A stretch of DNA of 64,000 nucleotides from positions 30,095-94,094 of the forward strand of contig NZ_JAHKPN010000034.1 in assembly GCF_018860545.1 (NCBI RefSeq), given 5' to 3'. Below, piece by piece: positions 16,265 to 25,065 of the stretch. The translations under genes were made by a program, and so were the position numbers. How positions within the stretch are numbered: position 1 is the stretch's first letter; each line of letters starts with the position of its first letter. The DNA is from Winogradskyella psychrotolerans (lineage in GTDB: Bacteria; Bacteroidota; Bacteroidia; Flavobacteriales; Flavobacteriaceae). The notes under the pieces were generated by a model that was given only the letters and a program-made list of their open reading frames with translations, was not told the origin of the DNA and did not search any database.

Positions 16265-17500
16265 TTATAATAATTGACCGTTAACAATCACTTGTTCAAT
16301 AGGGTTGTGAGCAAATGCATAGGGTATTTCACTATAATGATTCATGGCTTTCGTTATAATAAGATTCGCCTTTTTTCCTCGTGTAATACTGCCGTACATA
16401 TTACTAATTCCCATGGCATAAGCACCATTTACAGTCGCAGCATTTATAGCTTCTTCTGGTGTTAATTTTAACTTTACACAAGCGGCACTTACGATAAAAT
16501 TCATATTTCCACTTGGCGAAGAACCTGGGTTGTAATCTGTGGCGATTGCTAATGGTAAGCCTGCATCAATAATTTTTCGAGCTTGTGTATACGGAATACT
16601 TAAAAAATAGGAGCAACCCGGTAAAGCTACCGCGATAGTATCGCTTCCTTTTAAAGCTTCAATATCTTCATCGTTGATTTCTTCCAAATGATCTACAGAT
16701 AATGCATTGTGTTTTACACCCAGCGCAATTCCTCCTAAAATATTAAACTGATTCACGTGAATTTTAGGTTGTAAATTGTATGTTTTTCCAGCTTCTAATA
16801 TGGCATCAGTATCTTTAATGTCAAAATAGCCTTCTTCACAAAACACATCAACATAATTTGCGATATTTAATTCAGCAGCCTTAGGTATTAATTCTTCTGT
16901 GATGTAATTAATATAGTCTTGTTTATTTGATTTGTAGGCTTCAGGGATTGCATGAGCCGCTAATAATGTAGGTATGATTTTCGCTAAACTCGCCTGCTTT
17001 AAACGCTTTATAACTTTAAGCATTTTTAACTCTGCATCTACCGTTAAGCCGTAACCTGTTTTTATTTCTACAGCTCCAGTTCCCATAGCTATAAGCTCAT
17101 TTAATCGTTTTAAGGACTGTTCGTATAATTCGTCTTCAGAGGTGTCTTGAAGCTTTTTAGCCGAATTTAAGATACCACCACCTTTATGAGCGATATCCGC
17201 ATAGGATAAGCCATTTATTCTATCTACAAATTCCGACGTTCTATCACCTGCATACACAATATGCGTGTGTGAATCGCACCAAGACGGTAAAACTAATTTT
17301 CCGGTGGCATCAATAGTCGTTTCAGCATCAAACCCCTCACAATCAGTCATGTTACCATATTCAATAATAGTGTCGTTTTCGATATAGAGGTACGCGTTTT
17401 CTATGACCGGTAAATTTTTCATATCACTACCTTTTAAGATGGTAGTATTATGTTCATGGACTTGAATGAGTTGTTTAATATTAGTAATTAGTAGAGACAT
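16265..17500 (-). CDS. hutI: Imidazolonepropionase
   Basis: This metal-dependent amidohydrolase opens imidazolone-5-propionate to N-formimidoyl-L-glutamate, the substrate of HutG. The metal-binding pair SHTHIVYAG (His78, His80), the later HVNQF and VDHLEE segments and ATDYNPGSSPSGN (with the metal Asp) are all present. The reading frame continues to 17542, but the M at 17500 (MSLLITNIKQLIQV) matches the usual start and gives 411 residues. The gene is on the same strand as hutG but separated from it by the coiled-coil gene on the other strand, so the two are probably transcribed separately. Confidence 0.95.
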   Translation of the reverse strand: MSLLITNIKQLIQVHEHNTTILKGSDMKNLPVIENAYLYIENDTIIEYGNMTDCEGFDAETTIDATGKLVLPSWCDSHTHIVYAGDRTSEFVDRINGLSYADIAHKGGGILNSAKKLQDTSEDELYEQSLKRLNELIAMGTGAVEIKTGYGLTVDAELKMLKVIKRLKQASLAKIIPTLLAAHAIPEAYKSNKQDYINYITEELIPKAAELNIANYVDVFCEEGYFDIKDTDAILEAGKTYNLQPKIHVNQFNILGGIALGVKHNALSVDHLEEINDEDIEALKGSDTIAVALPGCSYFLSIPYTQARKIIDAGLPLAIATDYNPGSSPSGNMNFIVSAACVKLKLTPEEAINAATVNGAYAMGISNMYGSITRGKKANLIITKAMNHYSEIPYAFAHNPIEQVIVNGQLL

Positions 17501-17540
17501 ATGAATTGCTATTTTTGTAAATATTGTAATTTTTTCAAAC

Positions 17541-17575
17541 AAAAAAAAACGCTAGTATAAATATACAAGCGTTTT
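17541..17575 (-). terminator. Terminator of the secreted VCBS-repeat gene
   Basis: The stem AAAACGCT (17546-17553) with AGCGTTTT (17568-17575) and a T-run on the minus strand lie just after the stop of the gene at 17598. Confidence 0.8.
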
Positions 17576-17597
17576 AGATATTATAAAGCGTATTTTT

Positions 17598-19022
17598 TTA
17601 TTCTTTTATAAATTTAGAGGTTATTTTATTATTCAATTTAATGGTGTATAAACCACTAGCTAATGTTGAAACATTTAATGACTCTCCATGTAATAATGTA
17701 CTTTCTAATACCATTTTTCCAATCGTATCATAAACCACAACTTCTATACTCTCAGAATTATAACCATTGATATGCAATTGATCTGTGGCAGGGTTTGGAT
17801 ACATACTTAGGGTTGTTAATTCAGAATCACTAATACTTAATGCATTAAGTTTATTCTCTATCCAATCGACAGTATCTGTTTGATTACCAACAGCAGCAAT
17901 ATCGATATCTGAATCACCATCTAAATCTGCTACAGCGATATCTAGCATTTGATTACCATTATCAATTATTAATTGATTTGTTGTGCTTGGTGAAGCATTT
18001 GCTGCTCCTTTAAACCATATAATAGCATCATCAGCATTGCCATAATCCGTTACGATAACATCATTTAATCCATCTTCGTCCATATCAGCTATAATCATGG
18101 CAGAAGGATTATTTATAATACTAGAATTAGAAATAATTGTTCCTGTAGATGTTCCGTTTACTACTTTATCAAACCATTCCACATCACCATAATAATCTAA
18201 TTTTACGGCATCCATATTTCCATCGTTATTCACATCTGCAAATTTTACAGCAAATAAGTAATTATTTCCTGTATCTACAGACTGCGTATCTTTTATCCAA
18301 GAAACTGTAGAGCTAGGATCAGGATCTGTGCCATCATATTGATTATAATAAATTTCTATGTTACCGGCAAAAAAACCGACTAATACATCTAAATCACCAT
18401 CGGCATCAAAGTCTGCAACGTCTACGTAGTAAGGATAATTTGTAGAACCATTTTCTACATCAGCCTCTACTGTAAAATTACCAGAACCATCACCAGAATA
18501 CCATTGTGTTCTATTGTTATCATAAGAAGGAGCTACGAGGTCAACATGCCCATCATTATTTATATCACCAGCAACTACTTGTCCTGGGCCACTAATAGCA
18601 CTATCTACAGAAACTTCAGTATAACTATAGGTAGCATCCATGGTTGTGGCACTTAAATAATAGACTAACTTATTTTGGTTCACCGAAGTGGCTATTATAT
18701 CCATAGCACCATCTTCATTAATGTCGGCTAATGTTAATCCATCTACCCATTGAATCGTTGATGACACGGTGATTTCAGTTGGGAAATTACCGCTTCCATC
18801 ATTTAAATAGCATTTAATATAATCTTGGTTTGGAGTACCCCCGTTGTAGTTGTAGGTAGCCATTACAATGTCTATATATCCATCACCATTAATATCTCCG
18901 GTTTCAATTTCATAAGGTTCATCACCAGTGTCCGGATCCACATTAGTTAAAACCCAGTCTTGAGCGTAATTTAGATTGCAGCTGATAGCAAAAATTAAAA
19001 ATACGAGTAGTTTTTGTTTCAT
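17598..19022 (-). CDS. Secreted FG-GAP/VCBS repeat protein with T9SS sorting domain
   Basis: A signal peptide (1-20, ending NYAQ) is followed by about seven repeats with Ca-binding loops of the form DxNxDGxxD: DINGDGYID, DINEDGAMD, DINNDGHVD, DADGDLD, DVNNDGNMD, DMDEDGLND and DLDGDSDID. They should fold as a beta-propeller like FG-GAP/VCBS domains. The last 75 residues form a type A sorting domain for the type IX secretion system (LSMYPNPATDQLHI to the basic end SKFIKE). The protein is therefore expected on the cell surface or secreted. Its ligand is unknown. Terminators lie on both sides, so it is transcribed alone. Confidence 0.9.
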   Translation of the reverse strand: MKQKLLVFLIFAISCNLNYAQDWVLTNVDPDTGDEPYEIETGDINGDGYIDIVMATYNYNGGTPNQDYIKCYLNDGSGNFPTEITVSSTIQWVDGLTLADINEDGAMDIIATSVNQNKLVYYLSATTMDATYSYTEVSVDSAISGPGQVVAGDINNDGHVDLVAPSYDNNRTQWYSGDGSGNFTVEADVENGSTNYPYYVDVADFDADGDLDVLVGFFAGNIEIYYNQYDGTDPDPSSTVSWIKDTQSVDTGNNYLFAVKFADVNNDGNMDAVKLDYYGDVEWFDKVVNGTSTGTIISNSSIINNPSAMIIADMDEDGLNDVIVTDYGNADDAIIWFKGAANASPSTTNQLIIDNGNQMLDIAVADLDGDSDIDIAAVGNQTDTVDWIENKLNALSISDSELTTLSMYPNPATDQLHINGYNSESIEVVVYDTIGKMVLESTLLHGESLNVSTLASGLYTIKLNNKITSKFIKE

Positions 19023-19053
19023 AATTATTTTAGTTTAGATATGCTAATATACT

Positions 19054-19089
19054 AAAAAATCGACGAAATGTGTATTTCGTCGATTTTTT
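19054..19089 (-). terminator. Terminator of fumC
   Basis: A perfect 16-bp stem (19054-19069 with 19074-19089; core ATCGACGAAAT/ATTTCGTCGAT) and a 4-nt loop. On the minus strand the stem ends in a T-run, just after fumC. Confidence 0.95.
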
Positions 19090-19111
19090 GGTCGTTTAGA
19101 CGTTATTTGAG

Positions 19112-20509
19112 TTATTTGAGCGTGCCGACCATATTTTCTGGTTTTACCCATTCGTCGTAATCTTCAGCAGAAACATAACCTAAATTGACAGCTTCTTCTT
19201 TTAAGGTCGTGCCATTCTTATGCGCTGTATTTGCAATTTCAGCCGCTTTGTAGTACCCAATTTTAGTGTTTAAAGCTGTGACTAACATTAATGAATTATT
19301 TAATAACTCCTTAATGACTTGGTGGTTTGGTTCTATACCACTTACGCAATGTTCTTCGAAACTTACACAAGCATCACCGATTAACTGAGCCGATTGTAAA
19401 ATGTTTGCAGCCATCATTGGTTTAAAAACATTAAGTTCGTAATGACCTTGTGTACCTCCAACTGAAATCGCAACATCATTACCCATAACTTGTGCGCAAA
19501 CCATAGTTAATGCTTCACATTGTGTTGGGTTCACTTTTCCTGGCATTATTGAACTTCCAGGCTCATTTGCAGGTATGATAATTTCTCCAATTCCAGAACG
19601 AGGACCAGAAGCCATCATTCTAATATCATTGGCTATTTTGTTTAGAGATACTGCTAATTGCTTTAAAGCTCCGTGCGTTTCAACAATAGCATCATGTGCG
19701 GCTAAAGCTTCAAATTTATTCTCTGCAGTAATGAACGGTAAACCTGTAAATTCAGCAATGTACTTGGCTACTAAGACATCGTAATCTTCTGGTGTATTTA
19801 ATCCTGTTCCTACGGCAGTACCACCTAAAGCGAGTTCGCTTAAGTGATGTAAAGTGTGTTCTAACGCTTTTAAACCATGATCTAACTGAGATACATAGCC
19901 AGAAAATTCCTGACCTAAGGTTAATGGAGTCGCATCCATTAAATGCGTACGGCCAATCTTAACAACCGTTTTAAATTCTAAAGATTTTTTATGTAATGTA
20001 TTTCGTAATTGAATAACTCCTGGAATTGTAGTTTCTACCACTTTTTTATAAGCTGCAATGTGCATTCCGGTTGGAAACGTATCATTAGAGGACTGTGATT
20101 TATTAACATCATCATTTGGTTGAATCGTTTTTTCTCCTTCCCCAATGACTTGTCCAGCAATTTGATGCGCCCTATTAGCTACCACTTCGTTAACATTCAT
20201 GTTACTCTGCGTACCAGAACCTGTTTGCCATATCACTAGAGGAAATTGATCATTGTGTTTTCCTTCTAATATTTCATCACAAACTTTTGCAATTAAATCG
20301 CGTTTTTCTTTAGATAATACCTCTAATTCACAGTTAGTATAAGCTGCTGCTTTCTTAAGATAAGCAAAGCCATGAACGATTTCTAAAGGCATTGATGCAG
20401 ATGCACCTATTTTAAAATTATTACGAGAGCGTTCTGTTTGTGCTCCCCAAAGTTTGTCGGCAGGTACTTTAACCTCACCCATGGTGTCTTTTTCTATTCT
20501 GTAATTCAT
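19112..20509 (-). CDS. fumC: Class II fumarate hydratase
   Basis: The enzyme interconverts fumarate and malate in the citric acid cycle. The superfamily signature [11 protein letters not shown] is at 318-328. Other family blocks are [16 protein letters not shown] (94-109), [16 protein letters not shown] (132-147, active-site region) and [15 protein letters not shown] (186-200, catalytic His). The length of 465 residues is normal. A -7 promoter element lies 25 bases upstream and a perfect terminator follows, so it is a single-gene unit. Confidence 0.97.
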   Translation of the reverse strand: MNYRIEKDTMGEVKVPADKLWGAQTERSRNNFKIGASASMPLEIVHGFAYLKKAAAYTNCELEVLSKEKRDLIAKVCDEILEGKHNDQFPLVIWQTGSGTQSNMNVNEVVANRAHQIAGQVIGEGEKTIQPNDDVNKSQSSNDTFPTGMHIAAYKKVVETTIPGVIQLRNTLHKKSLEFKTVVKIGRTHLMDATPLTLGQEFSGYVSQLDHGLKALEHTLHHLSELALGGTAVGTGLNTPEDYDVLVAKYIAEFTGLPFITAENKFEALAAHDAIVETHGALKQLAVSLNKIANDIRMMASGPRSGIGEIIIPANEPGSSIMPGKVNPTQCEALTMVCAQVMGNDVAISVGGTQGHYELNVFKPMMAANILQSAQLIGDACVSFEEHCVSGIEPNHQVIKELLNNSLMLVTALNTKIGYYKAAEIANTAHKNGTTLKEEAVNLGYVSAEDYDEWVKPENMVGTLK

Positions 20510-20533
20510 GTGTACTAAATATTTGATGTACTA

Positions 20534-20541
20534 CAAATTTA
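20534..20541 (-). promoter_or_regulatory. Probable -7 element of the fumC promoter
   Basis: Read on the minus strand, TAAATTTG matches TAnnTTTG exactly, with the fumC ATG 24 bases downstream. No good TTTG is found at the usual distance upstream. Confidence 0.5.
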
Positions 20542-20835
20542 ACGGTTTTGTAAGTTTTATTTGCTGTAAAAGAAGGTTTTATTTGAACAGGTTTTAATTC
20601 AATTAGTTAATAAGTATTCGATCTTTTATTACGAAAATTATAACATTTTAACTTTTGCAGATTTAGCAATTTTGAATAGCTGTAAATGTAGAATTATTAA
20701 AAAGATATAAAAACAATTATTATAGTTATCCGATTTACAATTTAAATAACGATATTTAAAAACGTCTTTATACTAAGTGTTTGTTTATCTGTTTGGTTTT
20801 CAGTAGCAATGGATTAAATTTTGATACAAATAGCT

Positions 20836-20843
20836 TATTTTTG
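20836..20843 (+). promoter_or_regulatory. Candidate -7 element of the hydrolase-ligase block
   Basis: TATTTTTG matches TAnnTTTG exactly. The nearest upstream TTTG (20820-20823) is only 12 bases away, which is too close, so the call is weak. If used, the leader to the ATG at 20974 would be about 125 bases long. Confidence 0.35.
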
Positions 20844-20973
20844 CCGACTTAAATTTTTAATTAACGCACTCAAAACTAAACAATTGAAACATCTGCTTCT
20901 TAAGGCTAATCAATTAGAAATAAGATTGATAAAGATGTTCCATGTGACGCTTAAAAAACAATAGAAAATACAC

Positions 20974-21678
20974 ATGAAAGAAGAACATTTTAAATGGTAC
21001 TCGCCAACACTAAGCAAGGATATTGAGATGCTTGTTTTTGGGCATGCTGGTTATCCATTAATTCTATTTCCTACAACTATGGGGAAACATAATGAATGTC
21101 GAGACATGAAACTTGTAGAATCAGCAAGATGGTTTGTTGAACAAGGTTTGGTTCAAATTTATTGTCCAGATAGCATCAACGAATTAAGCTGGTATAATAA
21201 GAATATTCATCCTGCAGAACGTGCTAAAAATCACGTGTGGTATGATGAGTTTATAATGAACGAATTGGTGAATAAAATATGTCATGATAGAGGCATAAGT
21301 AAACTAGCTGTAGCTGGACCAAGTTTTGGAGGATACCAAGCAGCGAATTTTGCGTTTAGACATCCAGAACGTGTCAGCCATATGTTTAGTATGAGTGGGT
21401 CTTTCGATATCAAATCTTTCGTTGATGGCCATTATGACGATAATGTATTTTTTAATAATCCGGTCGATTTTCTTCCAGGAGCTAATCATCCAGATTTATG
21501 GAATATGAAAATTGTTCTTGGAGTAGGTGAGTGGGATATTTGTTTAGATGCTAATAAAAGATTAGCTGGTATTTTAACAGAAAAAAACATACCTTTCTGG
21601 TACGATGAGCATAAGTGGGCTGAGCACGATTGGCCATTATGGAATAAAATGTTTCCACATTATTTATCAAAAATTTAA
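20974..21678 (+). CDS. Alpha/beta-hydrolase, esterase family, first gene of the ligase block
   Basis: This cytosolic protein of 234 residues has the esterase D-like fold. The nucleophile elbow AGPSFGGYQ places the catalytic Ser at 117. An acid (Asp188 or Asp192) lies in GVGEWDICLD, and His218 in WAEHDWP is the probable base. The start HFKWYSPTLSKDIEMLVFGHAGYP is typical of a Bacteroidetes subgroup annotated only as esterase. It precedes an ATP-grasp gene by 41 bases on the same strand and is probably part of that operon. An acyl or peptidyl ester, thioester or amide linked to the ligase pathway is a plausible substrate, but this is an inference. Confidence 0.82.
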   Translation: MKEEHFKWYSPTLSKDIEMLVFGHAGYPLILFPTTMGKHNECRDMKLVESARWFVEQGLVQIYCPDSINELSWYNKNIHPAERAKNHVWYDEFIMNELVNKICHDRGISKLAVAGPSFGGYQAANFAFRHPERVSHMFSMSGSFDIKSFVDGHYDDNVFFNNPVDFLPGANHPDLWNMKIVLGVGEWDICLDANKRLAGILTEKNIPFWYDEHKWAEHDWPLWNKMFPHYLSKI

Positions 21679-21719
21679 ATAACGAACTAATTAATTAAAC
21701 CATCAAATTTACTTTCAAT

Positions 21720-22973
21720 ATGAAAAAAATAGGTATTTTATTTGGTCAAGAAGACACCTTCCCTTGGGCTTTTATTGACAGAGTTAACGAAAAAATTAAA
21801 GCACAAGGTATAAAAGATATGGTTGCGGAAGCGGTATCGATTGATACTGTAGAACAGGCAAAATCTGATGAATATGCTGTTATTATAGACAGAATTTCTC
21901 AAGATGTTCCGTTTTATAGAGCGTATTTAAAAAATGCAGCTATTACCGGAACGGCTGTAATAAATAATCCATTTTGGTGGAGTGCAGACGAAAAGTTTTT
22001 TAATAATGCCCTTGCTGAATCTATTGGAGTACCAGTGCCTAAAACGTTTATTTTACCATCATCTCATCGTCCACCAGATACTGATGCCAATTCTTTTAGA
22101 AACATGAAATTTCCATTCGATTGGGAAAAAATGTTTGCTACTATTGGTTTTCCTGCATATATGAAACCACATGATGGTGGAGGTTGGAAAAGTGTTTATC
22201 GTGTAGAAAGTCCTGAAGATTTATGGGAAAAGCATGGAGAAACAGAGAATTTAGTGATGATGTTGCAAGAGGAGATTAATTTTACGCATTATTTTAGATG
22301 TTACGCTTTAGGTACGGATCAAATACATATTATGCAATATGAACCTAGAAACCCACATCACTTGCGTTATGTCATTGATGGACCTCCTGTAGATCAAAAA
22401 CTTTTGGACTTAGTTGAAGCCTATTGTATTAAATTAAACACTGCCTTAGGTTATGATTTTAATACCGTTGAATTTGCAGTGAGAGATGGTATTCCTTATG
22501 CTATTGATTTTTGTAATCCAGCTCCAGATGCTGATATTAATTCTGTAGGACAAGAAAATTTTGATTGGATTGTAGAAAACGCGGCTAATTTGGCCATTGA
22601 AAAAGCAAAAAAATACAAGAAAGGTCAAATGAATCTGACTTGGGGAACTTTTGTAAAAGATCAAATTGAAGCACCAAAAGCAACAAAGAAGACAGCGCCT
22701 GCAAAGAAAGCGTCTGCTAAAAAGGCACCTGTAAAAAAAGCAGTAGCAAAAAAAGCTCCGGTAAAAGCTGCGGCACGTAAAAAGTCGACAGCAACAAATG
22801 CTAGAGTAAAGAAAGCACCAGCTAAAGCTACGGCGAAGGTTGGAGTTAAGAAATCTTCAGCAAAAAAAGTTGAGGAAAAAGTAGCGACACCAAAAGCCAC
22901 AGCAACGAAAGTCGCTAAAAAGAAAGCACCAGCAAAAAAAGCGGCAACGAAGTCAAAAACTGCCAAAAAATAG
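21720..22973 (+). CDS. ATP-grasp ligase with Lys/Ala-rich histone-H1-like tail
   Basis: Residues 1-85 form the N-terminal Rossmann-like part and about 90-300 the ATP-grasp fold. AYMKPHDGGGWKSV (146-159) carries the ATP-contacting Lys and Gly loop, and EFAVRDGIPYAIDFCNPAPDAD has the metal-binding acidic residue and Asn (Asp263, Asn266). RimK-like and D-Ala-D-Ala ligase-like members form amide bonds through acyl phosphates. From residue 317 to the end (417) the sequence is almost only Lys, Ala, Pro, Thr, Val and Ser in AKKAPAKK-type units, very basic, like histone H1 or bacterial HC tails. The tail could bind DNA, RNA, polyphosphate or acidic polymers, or be a substrate itself. I see no frameshift, so the fusion looks real. 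Confidence 0.88.
   Translation: MKKIGILFGQEDTFPWAFIDRVNEKIKAQGIKDMVAEAVSIDTVEQAKSDEYAVIIDRISQDVPFYRAYLKNAAITGTAVINNPFWWSADEKFFNNALAESIGVPVPKTFILPSSHRPPDTDANSFRNMKFPFDWEKMFATIGFPAYMKPHDGGGWKSVYRVESPEDLWEKHGETENLVMMLQEEINFTHYFRCYALGTDQIHIMQYEPRNPHHLRYVIDGPPVDQKLLDLVEAYCIKLNTALGYDFNTVEFAVRDGIPYAIDFCNPAPDADINSVGQENFDWIVENAANLAIEKAKKYKKGQMNLTWGTFVKDQIEAPKATKKTAPAKKASAKKAPVKKAVAKKAPVKAAARKKSTATNARVKKAPAKATAKVGVKKSSAKKVEEKVATPKATATKVAKKKAPAKKAATKSKTAKK
22670..22973 (+). repeat. Degenerate Lys/Ala-coding repeat tract
   Basis: This stretch encodes the 101-residue tail of the ATP-grasp protein. It repeats variants of AAAAAAGCxCCxGCxAAA (KKAPAK, KKAPVK, KKASAK). The units vary at the third codon position, which argues for selection on the amino acids rather than a recent DNA expansion. 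Confidence 0.75.
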
Positions 22974-22983
22974 AATTTCACAT

Positions 22984-23012
22984 AAACCTGATTATTTTTA
23001 ATAATCAGGTTT
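22984..23012 (+). terminator. Hairpin after the ATP-grasp gene, possible attenuating terminator
   Basis: A 13-bp perfect stem (22984-22996 with 23000-23012; core AACCTGATTAT/ATAATCAGGTT) lies 11 bases after the stop. The following bases are only moderately T-rich, so it may reduce rather than stop read-through into the GCS2 gene, or protect the 3' end of the mRNA. Confidence 0.5.
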
Positions 23013-23031
23013 AATTTAACCCTCGTTCTAT

Positions 23032-24126
23032 ATGAAGTTCACATTAGGTATTGAAGAAGAGTATCAAATTATTGATCCTGTTTCTCGCGAATTAATTTCT
23101 CACGATCAGAAAATTGTAACTGAGGCTGCCAAATATCTTAACGATCAAGTGAAGGCAGAAATGCACCAAGCTGTTGTAGAAGTTGGTACCAATATTTGTG
23201 AAGACATTACGGATGCAAGATCTCAAATTTCGTTTCTTAGAAAATCTATATCTGGAATCGCAGGTGATTTAGGGTTTAAAATTGGAGCGGCTGGTACGCA
23301 TCCATTTTCAAAATGGGAACACCAACTCCTCACTCCTAATCCACGTTATGATGAGATTATAACCGAGCTGCAAGATACAGCACGCTCGAATTTAATTTTT
23401 GGATTGCACGTTCATGTGGGGATGGCAGATAAAGAAATGGCTATACATTTAGTAAACGCCATGCGTTACTTTTTGCCGCACTTATACGCTTTATCAACCA
23501 ATTCACCATTTTGGGAAGGACGAAATACGGGTTTTAAATCGTTTAGATCTAAAGTGTTCGATAAATTTCCAAGAACAGGGATTCCAGGAGTTTTCGAAAA
23601 TTATGCGCATTATGAGCATTATGTAAATCTTTTAGTGAAAACCAATTGTATAGATAATCCAAAGAAAATTTGGTGGGATATTAGAGTGCATCCATTTTTT
23701 CCAACCTTGGAAGTTAGGATTTGTGATGTGCCATTAACTGTTGATGAAACCATTTGTATTACTGCAATCATTCAAGCCTTGGTGGCTAAATTATATGACT
23801 TAAGAAAACATAATCTTAATTTTATGAATTACCATCGCGCGTTGATTAACGAAAATAAATGGAGAGCAAGTCGCTATGGAATTGATGGTAAAATGATAGA
23901 TTTTGGTAAAGAGTCTGAAGTGGAAACCAGACTTTTGATGTTAGAATTACTAGATTTTATTGACGATGTGGTAGATGATTTAGGTTCGAGAAAAGAAATC
24001 GATTACATCCACCAAATGCTTAAGAACGGAACAGGAGCAGACCGTCAATTAGAAATATTTAAACAAACAAAAGACCTTACTAAGGTTGTTGATTATATTG
24101 TAGATCAAACTGTTTCAGGATTATAA
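23032..24126 (+). CDS. Carboxylate-amine ligase, GCS2/YbdK family
   Basis: The protein begins KFTLGIEEEYQIIDPVSREL, the hallmark of the YbdK/GCS2 family (glutamate-cysteine ligase type 2 fold), with Glu8-Glu10 at the metal site. FGLHVHVGM and the C-terminal WWDIRVHPFFPTLEVRICD are also diagnostic. The length of 364 residues is usual. Members join the gamma-carboxylate of Glu, or a similar acid, to an amine using ATP; E. coli YbdK has weak gamma-glutamylcysteine ligase activity. Here the gene lies between an ATP-grasp ligase and a glutamine amidotransferase, which suggests a role in a dedicated amide-forming pathway rather than general glutathione synthesis. The exact substrate is unknown. Confidence 0.9.
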   Translation: MKFTLGIEEEYQIIDPVSRELISHDQKIVTEAAKYLNDQVKAEMHQAVVEVGTNICEDITDARSQISFLRKSISGIAGDLGFKIGAAGTHPFSKWEHQLLTPNPRYDEIITELQDTARSNLIFGLHVHVGMADKEMAIHLVNAMRYFLPHLYALSTNSPFWEGRNTGFKSFRSKVFDKFPRTGIPGVFENYAHYEHYVNLLVKTNCIDNPKKIWWDIRVHPFFPTLEVRICDVPLTVDETICITAIIQALVAKLYDLRKHNLNFMNYHRALINENKWRASRYGIDGKMIDFGKESEVETRLLMLELLDFIDDVVDDLGSRKEIDYIHQMLKNGTGADRQLEIFKQTKDLTKVVDYIVDQTVSGL

Positions 24127-24234
24127 AAATAAACCCTAGGTATTAGATTACCGCTGAAGTTTATCTTGAGCATTATTGAGTAAGAAATATATGTCTTACG
24201 AAAATAGATTACAAAGTAAGTCGAAAGGCAGCAA

Positions 24235-25059
24235 ATGAATATGAAAAAAGATAAATTAAAACTAGCAATTTTAGATATGAACAACGATGAACCCAATCAA
24301 GGTTTGCGTTGTATCACTGAGATTGTGAGTACTTTTAATGACGACTTAGAGTATCAAATATTCAATGTCAGAGCAAAAAATGAATTGCCAGATACATCAT
24401 TCGATATTTATATCTCGAGTGGAGGACCAGGAAGTCCTTTAGATGATGGAGAGTGGCGACAACCGTATCTGCAATTAATGCAAGACCTTTGGGATTTTAA
24501 CAAAACATCTACTGATCACAAGAAATCGGTATTTTTTATCTGTTACTCGTTTCAGGTGATGTGCCATTATTTTCAATTAGGAGAGTTAAAACCGAGGCGT
24601 AGTACGTCTTTTGGGATTTTACGAATGCATAAAACGAAAAAAGGGCATAGCGATCTTATTTTTGAAGGGTTGAGTGATCCGTTTTTTGCGGTAGATTCTC
24701 GCGATTGGCAACTTGTTCAGCCACGCCTAACGGTATTTAAAAATCATGGATCTACTATTTTGAGTTTAGAAAAAATTAGAACGCATGTAGAATTAGAACG
24801 TGCTATTATGGCTGTTCGTTTTTCTGATGAGTTTGTAGGAACACAATTTCACCCTGAAGCCGAACCTGTGAGTATGGAAGCGTATTTTGGTTTAGCAGAA
24901 AATAAGAAGAAAGTTATAGATAGTTTTGGAGTAGAGAAGTACAACCAAATGATGGATCGTATAGATGACCCTGAAAAAATTGAGTTAACTTACAATACGA
25001 TTTTACCAAAGTTTATTAGAAATGCCATTAGTAAAGTTAATCAACCCGTAATGTCTTAA
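24235..25059 (+). CDS. Class I glutamine amidotransferase-like protein
   Basis: The class I GATase fold is shown by SSGGPGSPLDDG (61-72, the oxyanion strand), the nucleophile Cys103 in FFICYSFQVMC, and the His206-Glu208 dyad in GTQFHPEAEP. The classical GxCxG around the cysteine has become ICYSF, so the elbow is divergent, but the triad is complete. Such proteins release ammonia from glutamine, or act as gamma-glutamyl hydrolases or peptidases. There is no synthetase domain in the protein; the flanking ligases are the probable partners. A second ATG two codons downstream is also possible. It is followed at once by the next gene, which implies coupling. Confidence 0.87.
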   Translation: MNMKKDKLKLAILDMNNDEPNQGLRCITEIVSTFNDDLEYQIFNVRAKNELPDTSFDIYISSGGPGSPLDDGEWRQPYLQLMQDLWDFNKTSTDHKKSVFFICYSFQVMCHYFQLGELKPRRSTSFGILRMHKTKKGHSDLIFEGLSDPFFAVDSRDWQLVQPRLTVFKNHGSTILSLEKIRTHVELERAIMAVRFSDEFVGTQFHPEAEPVSMEAYFGLAENKKKVIDSFGVEKYNQMMDRIDDPEKIELTYNTILPKFIRNAISKVNQPVMS

Positions 25060-25065
25060 TTGAAG

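Larger units (their letters stand above)
20510..20973. other. Divergent intergenic region between fumC and the hydrolase-ligase cluster
   Basis: This 464-base AT-rich region holds the fumC promoter at one end and a candidate promoter for the plus-strand block near 20836. I find no tRNA-like fold, terminator or strong repeat. A 26-codon frame beginning with TTG at 20884 and ending in TAG at 20962-20964 could be a leader peptide, but nothing supports its translation. Confidence 0.5.

Noticed and set aside
17510..17517. Perfect plus-strand TATTTTTG element
   Set aside because: No plus-strand gene follows; the region is the start of hutI and the terminator of the VCBS gene, so it is probably chance in AT-rich DNA.
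17501..17542. Extended start of hutI
   Set aside because: The added 14 residues are not seen in imidazolonepropionases, and the internal ATG at 17500 fits the family.
22661..22981. Minus-strand frame rich in Phe and Ala opposite the Lys/Ala tail
   Set aside because: It is the mirror of the AAA/GCx-rich coding repeats of the ATP-grasp gene, which give TTT and GCx codons on the other strand.
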